From positions 3,744,930 to 3,808,929 of the forward strand of contig NZ_CP025572.1 of the NCBI RefSeq assembly GCF_018336975.1: a DNA stretch of 64,000 nt, in the 5' to 3' direction. Source of the DNA: Marinomonas sp. CT5. Its GTDB lineage: Bacteria > Pseudomonadota > Gammaproteobacteria > Pseudomonadales > Marinomonadaceae. The notes below the pieces were generated by a model. That model had not been told where the DNA came from. It saw nothing but the letters and a program-made list of their open reading frames with translations, and ran no database searches. Below are positions 9,239-16,955 of the stretch, in pieces (position 1 is the stretch's first letter; each line of letters starts with the position of its first letter). The translations under genes and the position numbers were made by a program.

Positions 9239-9262
9239 GATAAAGATAAAGATAAAGATAAA
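9239..9262. repeat. Hexanucleotide tandem repeat (GATAAA)x4
   Basis: Four perfect GATAAA copies, in the region between divergent promoters. Such short tandem repeats can change copy number by slippage and alter promoter spacing. No such role is shown here. Confidence 0.8.
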
Positions 9263-9397
9263 ATAGTATTTAACCGCAATCAAAAACAAATTCCGATCAG
9301 CATTAAAAACAACAATGGATATGAAAGGCACTAAGCAATGCTTGTTAAAGGCCACATTAAGCCATCAATCACACCTTTTAGAGAAACGCTGAACCCC

Positions 9398-9442
9398 AAA
9401 AAAAACAAGTAATCTAAGTCTATTCATTAGATCTGTTTTTTT
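9398..9442. terminator. Terminator-like hairpin in the aminotransferase leader
   Basis: An A-run and a T-run flank complementary segments: AAAAAACA pairs with TGTTTTTT, and further in ATCTAA pairs with TTAGAT, with a small asymmetric bulge between. It sits about 100 bases upstream of the aminotransferase start, with no gene on the plus strand before it. It would therefore act either on a transcript starting further upstream (attenuation) or as a relic. Function is inferred from shape only. Confidence 0.4.
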
Positions 9443-9491
9443 AATGCAGTACTAAAGAAATATGTATTTTAACTATAGACAGCAACACTTT

Positions 9492-9548
9492 ATGTTAAGG
9501 AGGCTAACTATATTTCAAAGGTTCAATAAGGAGTCATCCAGAGAATGA
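9492..9548 (+). CDS. Possible 18-codon leader peptide
   Basis: ATG at 9492 opens 18 codons (Met-Leu-Arg-Arg-Leu-Thr...) whose TGA stop overlaps the aminotransferase ATG in an ATGA junction. Codons 3 and 4 are tandem AGG Arg codons, and a third AGG is codon 10. The AGGAGG also looks like a Shine-Dalgarno sequence. No good ribosome-binding site precedes the ATG, so translation is uncertain. It may simply be the untranslated leader. Confidence 0.25.
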   Translation: MLRRLTIFQRFNKESSRE

Positions 9549-10936
9549 ATTACACTGATAAAAACATGCAAGATGTCTGGAAAAAAGATAAAGACCATCA
9601 CATTCACCCCTGGACTGATTTTGCGACCTTCGAAGACACTGGCGCGATGATTTTATCTAGCGGCGATAAAGCCCATGTCGTAGACGGTGAAGGAAAAAAA
9701 TACCTAGATGGCATTGGTGGATTATGGTGCGTCAACATTGGCTATGGTCGCCAAGAGATTGCCCAAGCCATGGCGGACCAAGTCATGAAAATCCCTTATT
9801 ATTCGGCATTTGGTCATCATACAACACAACCAGCGGCAGAGCTTTCGGCTAAACTTGCTGAGCTGGCTCCGGGTGACCTAAATCATGTTTTATATGGTTG
9901 CGGTGGTTCAGTGGCAAACGATACCGCTGTTCGCTTAGTACACTTTTACTTCAACCAGTTAGGCAAGCCAACCAAGAAAAAAATCATCTCTCGTGTCGAT
10001 GCTTACCATGGTAGCAGCTATATGACGATGTCTATCACGGGTGTCAAATTCGACCATATTGGTTTCGATGTAGAAAAAGACCTAGTTCACCATATTTCTT
10101 GCCCCAATCCTTACCGCCGACCAGAAGGGCAAAGCTTAGAAGCCTTTTGCGACGAGAAAGTACAAGAGCTTGAAGATAAAATTCTTGAGCTAGGGCCAGA
10201 CAATGTGGCGATGTTTTTTGCAGAACCCATCATGGGCGCTGGCGGGGTAATCGTGCCACCACCGGGTTACCATAAGCGCACGTTAGACGTCTGCCATAAA
10301 TACGGTGTGCTCTACATTTCTGACGAGGTCGTGACGGCCTTTGGCCGACTAGGCCATATGTTTGCTTCCGAAGAAGAGTTTGGCATTGTTCCTGACATCA
10401 TTACCTGTGCGAAAGGTTTGACCTCTGGCTACATACCGCTTGGTGCAACCATCATCTCCGATAAAATCTACAACGTCATCAACAAACCACAAGCAGAAGG
10501 CGCCTTGTTTACACATGGCTATACCTACTCAGGTCACCCTGTTAGCTGTGCTGTCGCACTTAAAAATATTGAGATATTAGAGAGAGAAAAGATTTGCGAC
10601 AACGCTAAAACCATGGGGGCTTACTTTGAATCGCAACTACGTAACCTAATGGATCTACCGATTGTCGGTGACGTACGCGGTAAAAAGTTCATGATTTGTA
10701 TTGAGAATGTCGCGGATAAAGAGACAAAAGAGCTGATTGATGCCAAAGCCAAAGTCGGTGATCGTATTGCCAATCACTGTGAAGACGCCGGCTTATTGGT
10801 GCGTCCTCTCGCTCACATGAACATCTTGTCGCCGCCTTTGATTCTGACCAAAGAAAACATCGACTTTTTGGTGAGTACATTACGAACCGCGATCGAAAAA
10901 ACAATCTCAGATCTGAAAACAGAAGGATTTCTCTAA
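9545..10936 (+). CDS. Class III PLP-dependent aminotransferase (omega-amino acid/diamine:pyruvate type)
   Basis: A 463-residue class III aminotransferase. The N-terminal region has YLDGIGGLWCVNIGYG; the cofactor region has YGCGGSVANDTAVRL; AYHGSSYMTMSITG follows. The class III signature contains ISDEVVTAFGRLG with the Asp that pairs with the pyridine nitrogen, and the Schiff-base Lys is in TCAKGLTSGYIPLGA. This pattern resembles the SpuC-type putrescine, taurine or beta-alanine:pyruvate transaminases. The polyamine-type importer and PuuC-like dehydrogenase nearby favour an amine or omega-amino acid substrate, by inference. An AAGGAG lies 11 bases before the ATG. It is transcribed alone and ends in a strong terminator. 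Confidence 0.92.
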   Translation: MNYTDKNMQDVWKKDKDHHIHPWTDFATFEDTGAMILSSGDKAHVVDGEGKKYLDGIGGLWCVNIGYGRQEIAQAMADQVMKIPYYSAFGHHTTQPAAELSAKLAELAPGDLNHVLYGCGGSVANDTAVRLVHFYFNQLGKPTKKKIISRVDAYHGSSYMTMSITGVKFDHIGFDVEKDLVHHISCPNPYRRPEGQSLEAFCDEKVQELEDKILELGPDNVAMFFAEPIMGAGGVIVPPPGYHKRTLDVCHKYGVLYISDEVVTAFGRLGHMFASEEEFGIVPDIITCAKGLTSGYIPLGATIISDKIYNVINKPQAEGALFTHGYTYSGHPVSCAVALKNIEILEREKICDNAKTMGAYFESQLRNLMDLPIVGDVRGKKFMICIENVADKETKELIDAKAKVGDRIANHCEDAGLLVRPLAHMNILSPPLILTKENIDFLVSTLRTAIEKTISDLKTEGFL

Positions 10937-10979
10937 ATGGCTTATTAGGAACCTCCCAGCCCTATTTATGAGCCTTTTT

Positions 10980-11014
10980 GAGGAGCTAAGCATACGCTTA
11001 GCTCCTCTTTTTTT
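10980..11014 (+). terminator. Rho-independent terminator after the aminotransferase gene
   Basis: A perfect 12-bp stem (10980-10991 with 10996-11007), loop ATAC, followed by seven T residues (11008-11014). It lies between convergent genes and would end aminotransferase transcription. Confidence 0.93.
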
Positions 11015-11026
11015 ATGGTTAAACGC

Positions 11027-12646
11027 TTACGGAGTCTCAGATGTTGCGTTGTTTTCTGACAAAATGGCAGCAGATGCTTTTTCCCCAATCATGATGCACG
11101 GAGCATTGGTGTTGCCACTTACCAAAGTCGGCATAATTGACGCATCCACAACGCGAAGCCCTTGTAATCCATGCACTTTTAGATCGACATCAACCACGGC
11201 CATAGGGTCTATTCCCATCTTACAAGTCCCTACTGGATGAAAGACCGTCGCACCATATTCACGAATATACTCAAGTAGTTGCTCGTCGGTTTGTACATTT
11301 TTACCGGGCAACATTTCTTTCCCTCTTACGCCATCAAAACTCGAAGAGGCGAGTACTTTTCGAGCCATTTTAATGCCTTCGATTAGGGTCTTAGCGTCCC
11401 TATCATCACTGAGCATATTGAAATCGATATTAAGTTCTTGGTTTTTCCCTAGGGTCACTTCCCCCACACTCTTAGGTCTTAGCACACAAGTGTGAATCGC
11501 ATAGCCATGACCCCATTCAAATAAACGTCCTCGGTGGCTGCGATAACCAGGAACAAAGTGAAATTGAATATCTGGCACCGTTTCTTGTTCCGAGGTAAAA
11601 GCAAAACCGCCCGCCTCGACATAATTAGTGGATAACCACCCTTTGCGATTGAACACATAACGCCATGGGGAAGTGAGAATTGCAGGCAGTGCCTTGAAAG
11701 AAAAGCCCAAGGTTTTAGGGCTGCTTGAACGAACCGTCACTAAACCATCCACATGTTCCTGCAAGTTTTTTCCCACGCCAGGAAGATCATGCGTTACATC
11801 AACCCCCGCATTAATGAGGTCGGATTTCGGCCCTATGCCTGACTTCATCAAAATATGTGGACTGCCTAACGCACCAGCACATAAAATCACCTCTTTATTG
11901 GCCTTTATCTCCGAACTACCGGCTGCGTTTTTTAGCCTAACGCCAGTGGCTTGTTTGCCATCGAAAATGACCTTCTCAACCGTGCAATTCGTCAGAACAT
12001 CCAGATTGGCTCTTTGTGACAAGACTGGAGCAACGAATGCTTGATAGCTTGAAAGTCGGCGACCATTTTTTTGCGTGAGATTGTAAATGCCCCCGCCATA
12101 ACTGGAATGACCGTTGAAGTCTTCATTATGAGGCAACCCAATGGCCTGCTTGGCGGCCTCTAAGAATTTATAAGAAAAAGGATTGGGATCTTTTGCCTTA
12201 TCCACCCATAACTCGCCAGTAAATCCATGATAATCCGGATTTTGATGCAATTGGTTGCCTTCTGATTTCTTGAAATAAGGCAGCACATCTTGCCACCCCC
12301 AACCTTCGCAACCTAATGCGGCCCATTGATCATAATCACTCTTATCGCCACGAATATAAATCATACTGTTCATAGAGGACGACCCGCCCAACACCTTTCC
12401 TCTTGGTGTATGTAAGGATCGGTTATTCATGGTTTTTTGTGGTGTAGAGAAGTAGTTCCAACTGAAGTGTTTGCTTTTATATAAAGTGATGGTGCCTGCT
12501 GGTACCTGCACTCTTGGGTTTGCATCCGAGCCACCCGATTCGATAAGACATACCTTAATATGGGGATTTTTACTCAACCTATTAGCAAGTACACAGCCAG
12601 ATGAGCCCGCACCTACGATAATATAATCATAACCTTTGCTTATCAT
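11027..12646 (-). CDS. GMC-family FAD-dependent oxidoreductase (alcohol/choline dehydrogenase-like)
   Basis: A 539-residue GMC flavoprotein with the FAD motif DYIIVGAGSSGCVLANRLS, signature 1 (PRGKVLGGSSSMNSMIYIRG), signature 2 (CAGALGSPHILMKSGIG) and the C-terminal FHPVGTCKMG with the catalytic His plus SGNTNAP with the second active-site residue. It probably oxidises a primary alcohol to an aldehyde. It lies downstream of, and on the same strand as, the PotABCD-like importer, but a terminator separates them, so it may have its own promoter. It could act before the aldehyde dehydrogenase of the same region. It is only moderately similar to the GMC protein at 7.4-9.0 kb, as judged by eye. Confidence 0.9.
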   Translation of the reverse strand: MISKGYDYIIVGAGSSGCVLANRLSKNPHIKVCLIESGGSDANPRVQVPAGTITLYKSKHFSWNYFSTPQKTMNNRSLHTPRGKVLGGSSSMNSMIYIRGDKSDYDQWAALGCEGWGWQDVLPYFKKSEGNQLHQNPDYHGFTGELWVDKAKDPNPFSYKFLEAAKQAIGLPHNEDFNGHSSYGGGIYNLTQKNGRRLSSYQAFVAPVLSQRANLDVLTNCTVEKVIFDGKQATGVRLKNAAGSSEIKANKEVILCAGALGSPHILMKSGIGPKSDLINAGVDVTHDLPGVGKNLQEHVDGLVTVRSSSPKTLGFSFKALPAILTSPWRYVFNRKGWLSTNYVEAGGFAFTSEQETVPDIQFHFVPGYRSHRGRLFEWGHGYAIHTCVLRPKSVGEVTLGKNQELNIDFNMLSDDRDAKTLIEGIKMARKVLASSSFDGVRGKEMLPGKNVQTDEQLLEYIREYGATVFHPVGTCKMGIDPMAVVDVDLKVHGLQGLRVVDASIMPTLVSGNTNAPCIMIGEKASAAILSENNATSETP

Positions 12647-12698
12647 GTTAATTACACTCTGTTTAAAATTGCTGTCTAACTAGAATTTGAAATAAAAA

Positions 12699-12721
12699 AA
12701 AGCCAAGAGAATCTTGGCTTT
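12699..12721 (-). terminator. Rho-independent terminator after the pot-like operon
   Basis: A 10-bp perfect stem (12699-12708 with 12712-12721), 3-base loop, followed on the minus strand by a run of T residues (the A-run from 12693 on the plus strand). It ends the ABC transporter operon just after the binding-protein gene. Confidence 0.9.
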
Positions 12722-12741
12722 AGAAAAGGAGATTGAGAAAG

Positions 12742-13770
12742 TTATTCGAGTAATGCGGTCCAAACACGATCGACCAATTTTTGCGCTTTAGGAGAGCAAG
12801 CCTGAGCCATAACCACAGGCACCGTTGGGAAAAGTTCTGGTGCATTTTCTTGCGTATTAATGGACTTGCTTAAATCAACCGCAACGGCTGGAGAGTGACC
12901 GTAATAATTAGCTTGCTCTGTTGCATGCTCTTTTTCGCTAATCCAGTTAATGAAGGCTTTGGCATTCTTCACATTAGACGCGCCTTTAGGTACGACCAAA
13001 GAATCCATCCATCCCACTAAACCTTCTTTTGGTTGAGCGTATTCGATGGGCGCACCATCTACTCGGCGGGCTTTCATAGAGTTGCCGTCCCACCAGTTGT
13101 GCATGGCCACTTCACCACCGCCAATTCGCGAACCTATATTGTCTGAGCTGTAAACCGCCACATAGGGTTTCTGCTTTTTCAACAAATCAAGAACTCGCTT
13201 CATCTCCTTGCTGTCTTCACTGCAAAAAGGAATATCTAAATAAAGCTGGGCGGCTGGTATCACTTCATCTGGTGTACTAAACACCGCAATTTTTCCCTTC
13301 AGAGCCTCAGTGGGTTCAAAGAACTCCTTCCAAGAAGTTGCTGGTCCATCGTATAGATCACGATTTACCGTGTAGCCAGCACTGCCATATGCGAACGGTA
13401 TAGAGTACTCAGAGGTTTTATCCCACCATTGATGTTGCCACTGCTTATCAACATGCTTAAATGCCGGCATTTCATTCGCGTGAATATTTTCAAGCAAGCC
13501 TTCCTTAATCATGATATCGACAAAATGCTGGCTCGGAGAAACTAGGTCATAGTTGGTGGTGCCCGATTTCAACTTCGCCAATAAATCTTCATTCGATGTA
13601 TAGCTATCAAAGACCACTTTAATGCCCGTTTCAGACTCAAACTGGCTAATCAGCTCAGGCTTAATCGACTCAGCCCATGCGTAGATATTCAACGAACCAG
13701 CTGCTTGAACAGACAATGGTAAAGATGAAGCGATAACCGCTGCTGTGAGCGCAGTTTTAAAGTATTTCAT
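12742..13770 (-). CDS. PotD-like periplasmic substrate-binding protein
   Basis: 342 residues. An N-terminal signal peptide (to about residue 23, cleavage after VQA) is followed by a type II periplasmic binding fold similar to PotD/PotF. The mature protein begins GSLNIYAWAESIKPEL, matching the PotD NWTEY-type strand. It also has YDLVSPSQHFVDIM, YSIPFAYGSAGYTVN and EGLVGWMDSLVVPKGA; the WMDS Asp contacts an amine group in PotD. It delivers ligand to the adjacent permeases. The last gene of a potA-B-C-D order operon, with GAGGACATTGAT before the ATG. The ligand is probably a polyamine or related cation; the retained aromatic and acidic residues support this, but the exact ligand is not known. 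Confidence 0.9.
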   Translation of the reverse strand: MKYFKTALTAAVIASSLPLSVQAAGSLNIYAWAESIKPELISQFESETGIKVVFDSYTSNEDLLAKLKSGTTNYDLVSPSQHFVDIMIKEGLLENIHANEMPAFKHVDKQWQHQWWDKTSEYSIPFAYGSAGYTVNRDLYDGPATSWKEFFEPTEALKGKIAVFSTPDEVIPAAQLYLDIPFCSEDSKEMKRVLDLLKKQKPYVAVYSSDNIGSRIGGGEVAMHNWWDGNSMKARRVDGAPIEYAQPKEGLVGWMDSLVVPKGASNVKNAKAFINWISEKEHATEQANYYGHSPAVAVDLSKSINTQENAPELFPTVPVVMAQACSPKAQKLVDRVWTALLE

Positions 13771-13789
13771 ATCAATGTCCTCTTTAAAT

Positions 13790-14614
13790 TTAATGTTTAG
13801 ATTTACTTTTTTTATTTGCTAGAAACCAACAGGGTGTTGCCACAACAATTGAGACCAGCATGATCAAGGTTGAAATGGCATTTAATTCAGGAGAGACGCC
13901 TTGTTTAACCAAGGAAAATATATAAACAGGAAGTGTGGTTGCACCGCCTCCAGATAATATGTTGCTTGTTATAAAATCATCCATGGAAATAACAAAACTC
14001 AACATGGCTCCAGAAAAGATACCGGGCATAATAATGGGCAATGTTATTCTTCTAAAAGCAATCCAAGGAGACGCATATAAATCTTGAGCGGCTTGCTCTA
14101 AATCCAAATTCATACCTTGCAGTCGTGCTCTAATAGGTAAGAAAGCAAAAGGAATACAAAAACAGGTATGGGCTAGAATAAGCTTGAGCATGCCGTTTTT
14201 AATTCCTAATTGAGAAAACAGAATCAAGATCGCAACAGCAAAAACAATTTCTGGAAGCATCAAAGGCAAATTAACAACGGTATTTGATATATTCTTGAAC
14301 CTGATTGTTTCACTTCTTGTTAACGCCAATGCGGCTAAAACGGCAATGATAGTGGCGAATATCGTCGCAAATATGGCCACCGTAAATGACACTCTCAGGG
14401 AGTCCATTAAGGCGCTATTTTCAAGAGCGCTTTTATACCATCGTGTAGAAAACCCTCCCCACATGGACACTATTTTATTTTCATTAAATGAAAAGAACAC
14501 AATGACTAATATGGGAGAATATAAAAACACAAAGAATAAAATAGAAACTAAACCAAAGCCTGGATATTTTCTTGGATCAGAATCATTGATCAAACCACCC
14601 AACAAACGCTTCAT
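13790..14614 (-). CDS. ABC transporter permease, PotC-like
   Basis: A 274-residue inner-membrane permease with about six hydrophobic segments. The EAA-type loop lies around QAAQDLYASPWIAFRRITLPIIMPG, whose halves are EQAAQDLYASPW and RRITLPIIMPGI. It pairs with the PotB-like permease; its start overlaps that gene's stop by one base (TAATG), a sign of coupled translation. Resembles YdcV/PotC/PotI. Followed after 19 bases by the binding-protein gene. Confidence 0.92.
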   Translation of the reverse strand: MKRLLGGLINDSDPRKYPGFGLVSILFFVFLYSPILVIVFFSFNENKIVSMWGGFSTRWYKSALENSALMDSLRVSFTVAIFATIFATIIAVLAALALTRSETIRFKNISNTVVNLPLMLPEIVFAVAILILFSQLGIKNGMLKLILAHTCFCIPFAFLPIRARLQGMNLDLEQAAQDLYASPWIAFRRITLPIIMPGIFSGAMLSFVISMDDFITSNILSGGGATTLPVYIFSLVKQGVSPELNAISTLIMLVSIVVATPCWFLANKKSKSKH

Positions 14615-15498
14615 TAGTTAACTCCTTTATTGGATAGTTTATTTGCTCGTTGAGATTGAATAAGCATAAACAGGAGAACAACACCTAAGAGTAAAATGGT
14701 CAAACTGGAACCAAAAGACCAATTACGAGATACGCCAAACTGATTTTGAATCAAGTTACCTAACATCATGGTTTTGCCCCCGCCGAGTAAAGTGGGCTCC
14801 AATACCGTTCCAAGACATGGAACGAAGACAAGAACAAAACCCGCAATAATCCCCGGCTTACAGAGGGGCAAGATAATCTTTTTAAAGGTTGTGAATCGAG
14901 TCGAGTACAGATCACTAGCCGCTTCTAATAATCGAACGTCTAATTTTTCAATACTGGTATAAATAGGCAGAATCATTAATGGGATATAGCTATAGACCAT
15001 GCCAGTTAACATGGCGCTATTTGTGTATAAAAAACTGTCTATGTCGCCGACAAAACCAAAGAACCTCAGCCCAGACTCTAAGACGCCATCATCCCCTAAA
15101 ATTAATACCCAAGCATAAACTCGCACGACCATACTCACCCAAAATGGAAGAGTAACCAGATAGAGTAATAAGGTTTTAACCTTGGTATTTTGTCTTGATA
15201 TGTAATAGGCAACAGGAAACCCAAAAACAAGACATAATACAGCGGTCACAATAGATAAAATGATGGTTCGAATCACAACTTCTATGTAGTGAAAGTTCAA
15301 AACTAGGTTGTCATCCCAATCATAACTATAAAGAATTTGAACATAGGAATCTAAAGAGAAAATACTTTTAAAACCGCCATATGGATCGGATGTCATCAGC
15401 GAAACATACAAAATAATACCAAGCGGTATAATCATCAAAAATGACATGATGATATAAGCGGGAATCACGCCCCAGAAATGTATTGATAATTTTTTCAT
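14614..15498 (-). CDS. ABC transporter permease, PotB-like
   Basis: A 294-residue inner-membrane permease with about six membrane segments and the coupling loop LLEAASDLYSTRFTTFKKIILPL, where EAASDLY is the EAA motif contacting the ATPase. It heterodimerises with the PotC-like permease in this transporter family. Its ATG overlaps the ATPase stop by four bases (ATGA). Resembles PotB/YdcU/PotH. Confidence 0.92.
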   Translation of the reverse strand: MKKLSIHFWGVIPAYIIMSFLMIIPLGIILYVSLMTSDPYGGFKSIFSLDSYVQILYSYDWDDNLVLNFHYIEVVIRTIILSIVTAVLCLVFGFPVAYYISRQNTKVKTLLLYLVTLPFWVSMVVRVYAWVLILGDDGVLESGLRFFGFVGDIDSFLYTNSAMLTGMVYSYIPLMILPIYTSIEKLDVRLLEAASDLYSTRFTTFKKIILPLCKPGIIAGFVLVFVPCLGTVLEPTLLGGGKTMMLGNLIQNQFGVSRNWSFGSSLTILLLGVVLLFMLIQSQRANKLSNKGVN

Positions 15499-16574
15499 TC
15501 GTTTAACACCCTTACTGAGTTAGGTGAAAAACTCAAACTTACTACTTCATCCTGATCGTAAGTAACATCATCGCTTATGCTGTTTCTTTTTGAGACTTTA
15601 ATATTGAAGCCGTCATCCAAAACCACATTGTAATGGGTGTGCCCTCCCATATAAGTAGAATGAGAAATGCGACCATTAATGGCCATTTCTGCACCTACTT
15701 TATTAATGGTTATTTTTTCAGGACGTAAAGAAAGGGTAACCTCTTCACCCGTTGACACAGTGGGTAAGTCGGCATTATTTAGCGTTAGATTCACCCCAAA
15801 TGAGGTTTCAATGATGGTAGTGCTTTCTCTTTTATCCAGTACGTTAGCCGACATGAAATTCGTTTCACCAATAAAATCAGCAACAAATTTATTGGCGGGG
15901 TTTTCATAAATGTTAACTGGAGTGTCGATTTGTTGAATCTTGCCTTCTGCTAACACACAAATACGATCGGACATGGCTAACGCTTCTTCTTGGTCATGCG
16001 TCACAAAAATGAAGGTGATACCGGTTTTACGCTGAAGAAGTTGTAACTCTTCACGCATCGCCTGTCTTAACTTTAGATCTAGTGCCGATAGAGGCTCATC
16101 AAGCAAAAGTACCTCTGGCTCTGGAGCAAGTGCTCTGGCTAAGGCAATACGTTGTTGCTGACCACCAGAGAGTTGAAAAGGATAGCGGTTTGCATACTGT
16201 TCCATATGAACCAGCTTTAGCATTTCCTTCACTCGCTGCTGGCGCTTTTCTTTATCCCAATGGATCATCTCAAGACCAAAAGCCACGTTTTCAGCCAATG
16301 TCATATGTGGAAAAAGGGCGTAGCTCTGAAACACCGTATTCACACGACGCTTATGAGCAGGAAGCTGATGGATGTTAGAGCCATGAAGTTTTATTTCACC
16401 CGCGTTTGGCATTTCAAAGCCGGCAATCATTCTGAGTAGCGTGGTTTTTCCACAACCACTAGGGCCTAATAAAGTAAAAAATTCGTTGTCATGAATATCA
16501 AATGAAATATTTTTAGCCGCCTCATAAGAACCGTAGCGTTTTGAAATATTTTTAATTTGAACGGATTCACTCAT
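15495..16574 (-). CDS. ABC transporter ATPase, PotA-like
   Basis: About 359 residues. The ATPase domain has Walker A GPSGCGKTT, Q-loop FQSYALFPHM, signature LSGGQQQRIALARAL, Walker B VLLLDEPLSALD and the H-loop His in FVTHDQEEA. A C-terminal TOBE domain (about 270-355) fits the polyamine/spermidine/iron class. It powers the adjacent importer and is the first gene of the operon. The frame is open from GTG at 16586; I prefer the ATG at 16574, although neither has a strong ribosome-binding site. Confidence 0.92.
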   Translation of the reverse strand: MSESVQIKNISKRYGSYEAAKNISFDIHDNEFFTLLGPSGCGKTTLLRMIAGFEMPNAGEIKLHGSNIHQLPAHKRRVNTVFQSYALFPHMTLAENVAFGLEMIHWDKEKRQQRVKEMLKLVHMEQYANRYPFQLSGGQQQRIALARALAPEPEVLLLDEPLSALDLKLRQAMREELQLLQRKTGITFIFVTHDQEEALAMSDRICVLAEGKIQQIDTPVNIYENPANKFVADFIGETNFMSANVLDKRESTTIIETSFGVNLTLNNADLPTVSTGEEVTLSLRPEKITINKVGAEMAINGRISHSTYMGGHTHYNVVLDDGFNIKVSKRNSISDDVTYDQDEVVSLSFSPNSVRVLNE

Positions 16575-16586
16575 ATTAAAACTCAC

Positions 16587-16955
16587 ACATTATAAATCGA
16601 CATTAATGGGCTAAAGCGATGTATATGCTTTATGTATGAATCGAGATTAACTTGAATGACTTTATTACATAAATAATACTTTTCTAATCCTCTGTATTAA
16701 AAATACCGATGCTACTCAAGTGCGCACTAAAGTATGCTTTGAAGAATAAAATCCCCTTCTAGACATTTATAAAACGTTCAAAAGCCTAAAAAAATCAAAA
16801 TAAAAGCTCAAAATCGGTGCGCGAAATTATTTTCGCACCATTGCAAGACAAAATAAGAAATTGAGATAAGACCAAAAAACCACAAACGCTTAATTCTTAG
16901 CAAAAAAAAGAGCAGGAAATGTCGCTCCTACTCTTTTGTTTAAAAGCAATGTATG
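16587..16955. other. Intergenic region upstream of the pot-like operon
   Basis: No gene. It should carry the promoter of the ABC transporter operon (near 16587-16700, minus strand) and, at 16906-16937, the terminator of the preceding dehydrogenase gene. No operator could be recognised. Confidence 0.5.
16906..16937 (-). terminator. Rho-independent terminator after the HisD-like gene
   Basis: A 12-bp stem with one G-T wobble (16906-16917 with 16926-16937), followed on the minus strand by a T-run (A-run from 16902 on the plus strand). It lies 19 bases after the dehydrogenase stop. Confidence 0.88.

Larger units (their letters stand above)
8972..9544. other. AT-rich divergent intergenic region with repeats and leader structures
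   Basis: It lies between the divergent GMC oxidoreductase and aminotransferase genes and should hold both promoters. Its contents are four tandem GATAAA units (9239-9262), a bidirectional terminator-like hairpin with A/T tracts (9398-9442), and a possible 18-codon leader ORF (9492-9548). No longer gene is credible. Confidence 0.55.

Noticed and set aside
9173..9355. Minus-strand 60-codon frame rich in Ile and Phe
   Set aside because: Low-complexity AT-rich sequence including the GATAAA repeat; no ribosome-binding site; the hydrophobic look follows from composition.
10968..11240. Open plus-strand frame of 90 codons after the aminotransferase
   Set aside because: It starts inside the terminator and overlaps the antisense of the GMC oxidoreductase; its codons are a shadow of that gene and it has no ribosome-binding site.
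12742..16574. Assignment of the ABC operon as a known spermidine (PotABCD) importer
   Set aside because: The binding protein and context differ enough that the ligand is uncertain, so the genes are named PotA-D-like only.
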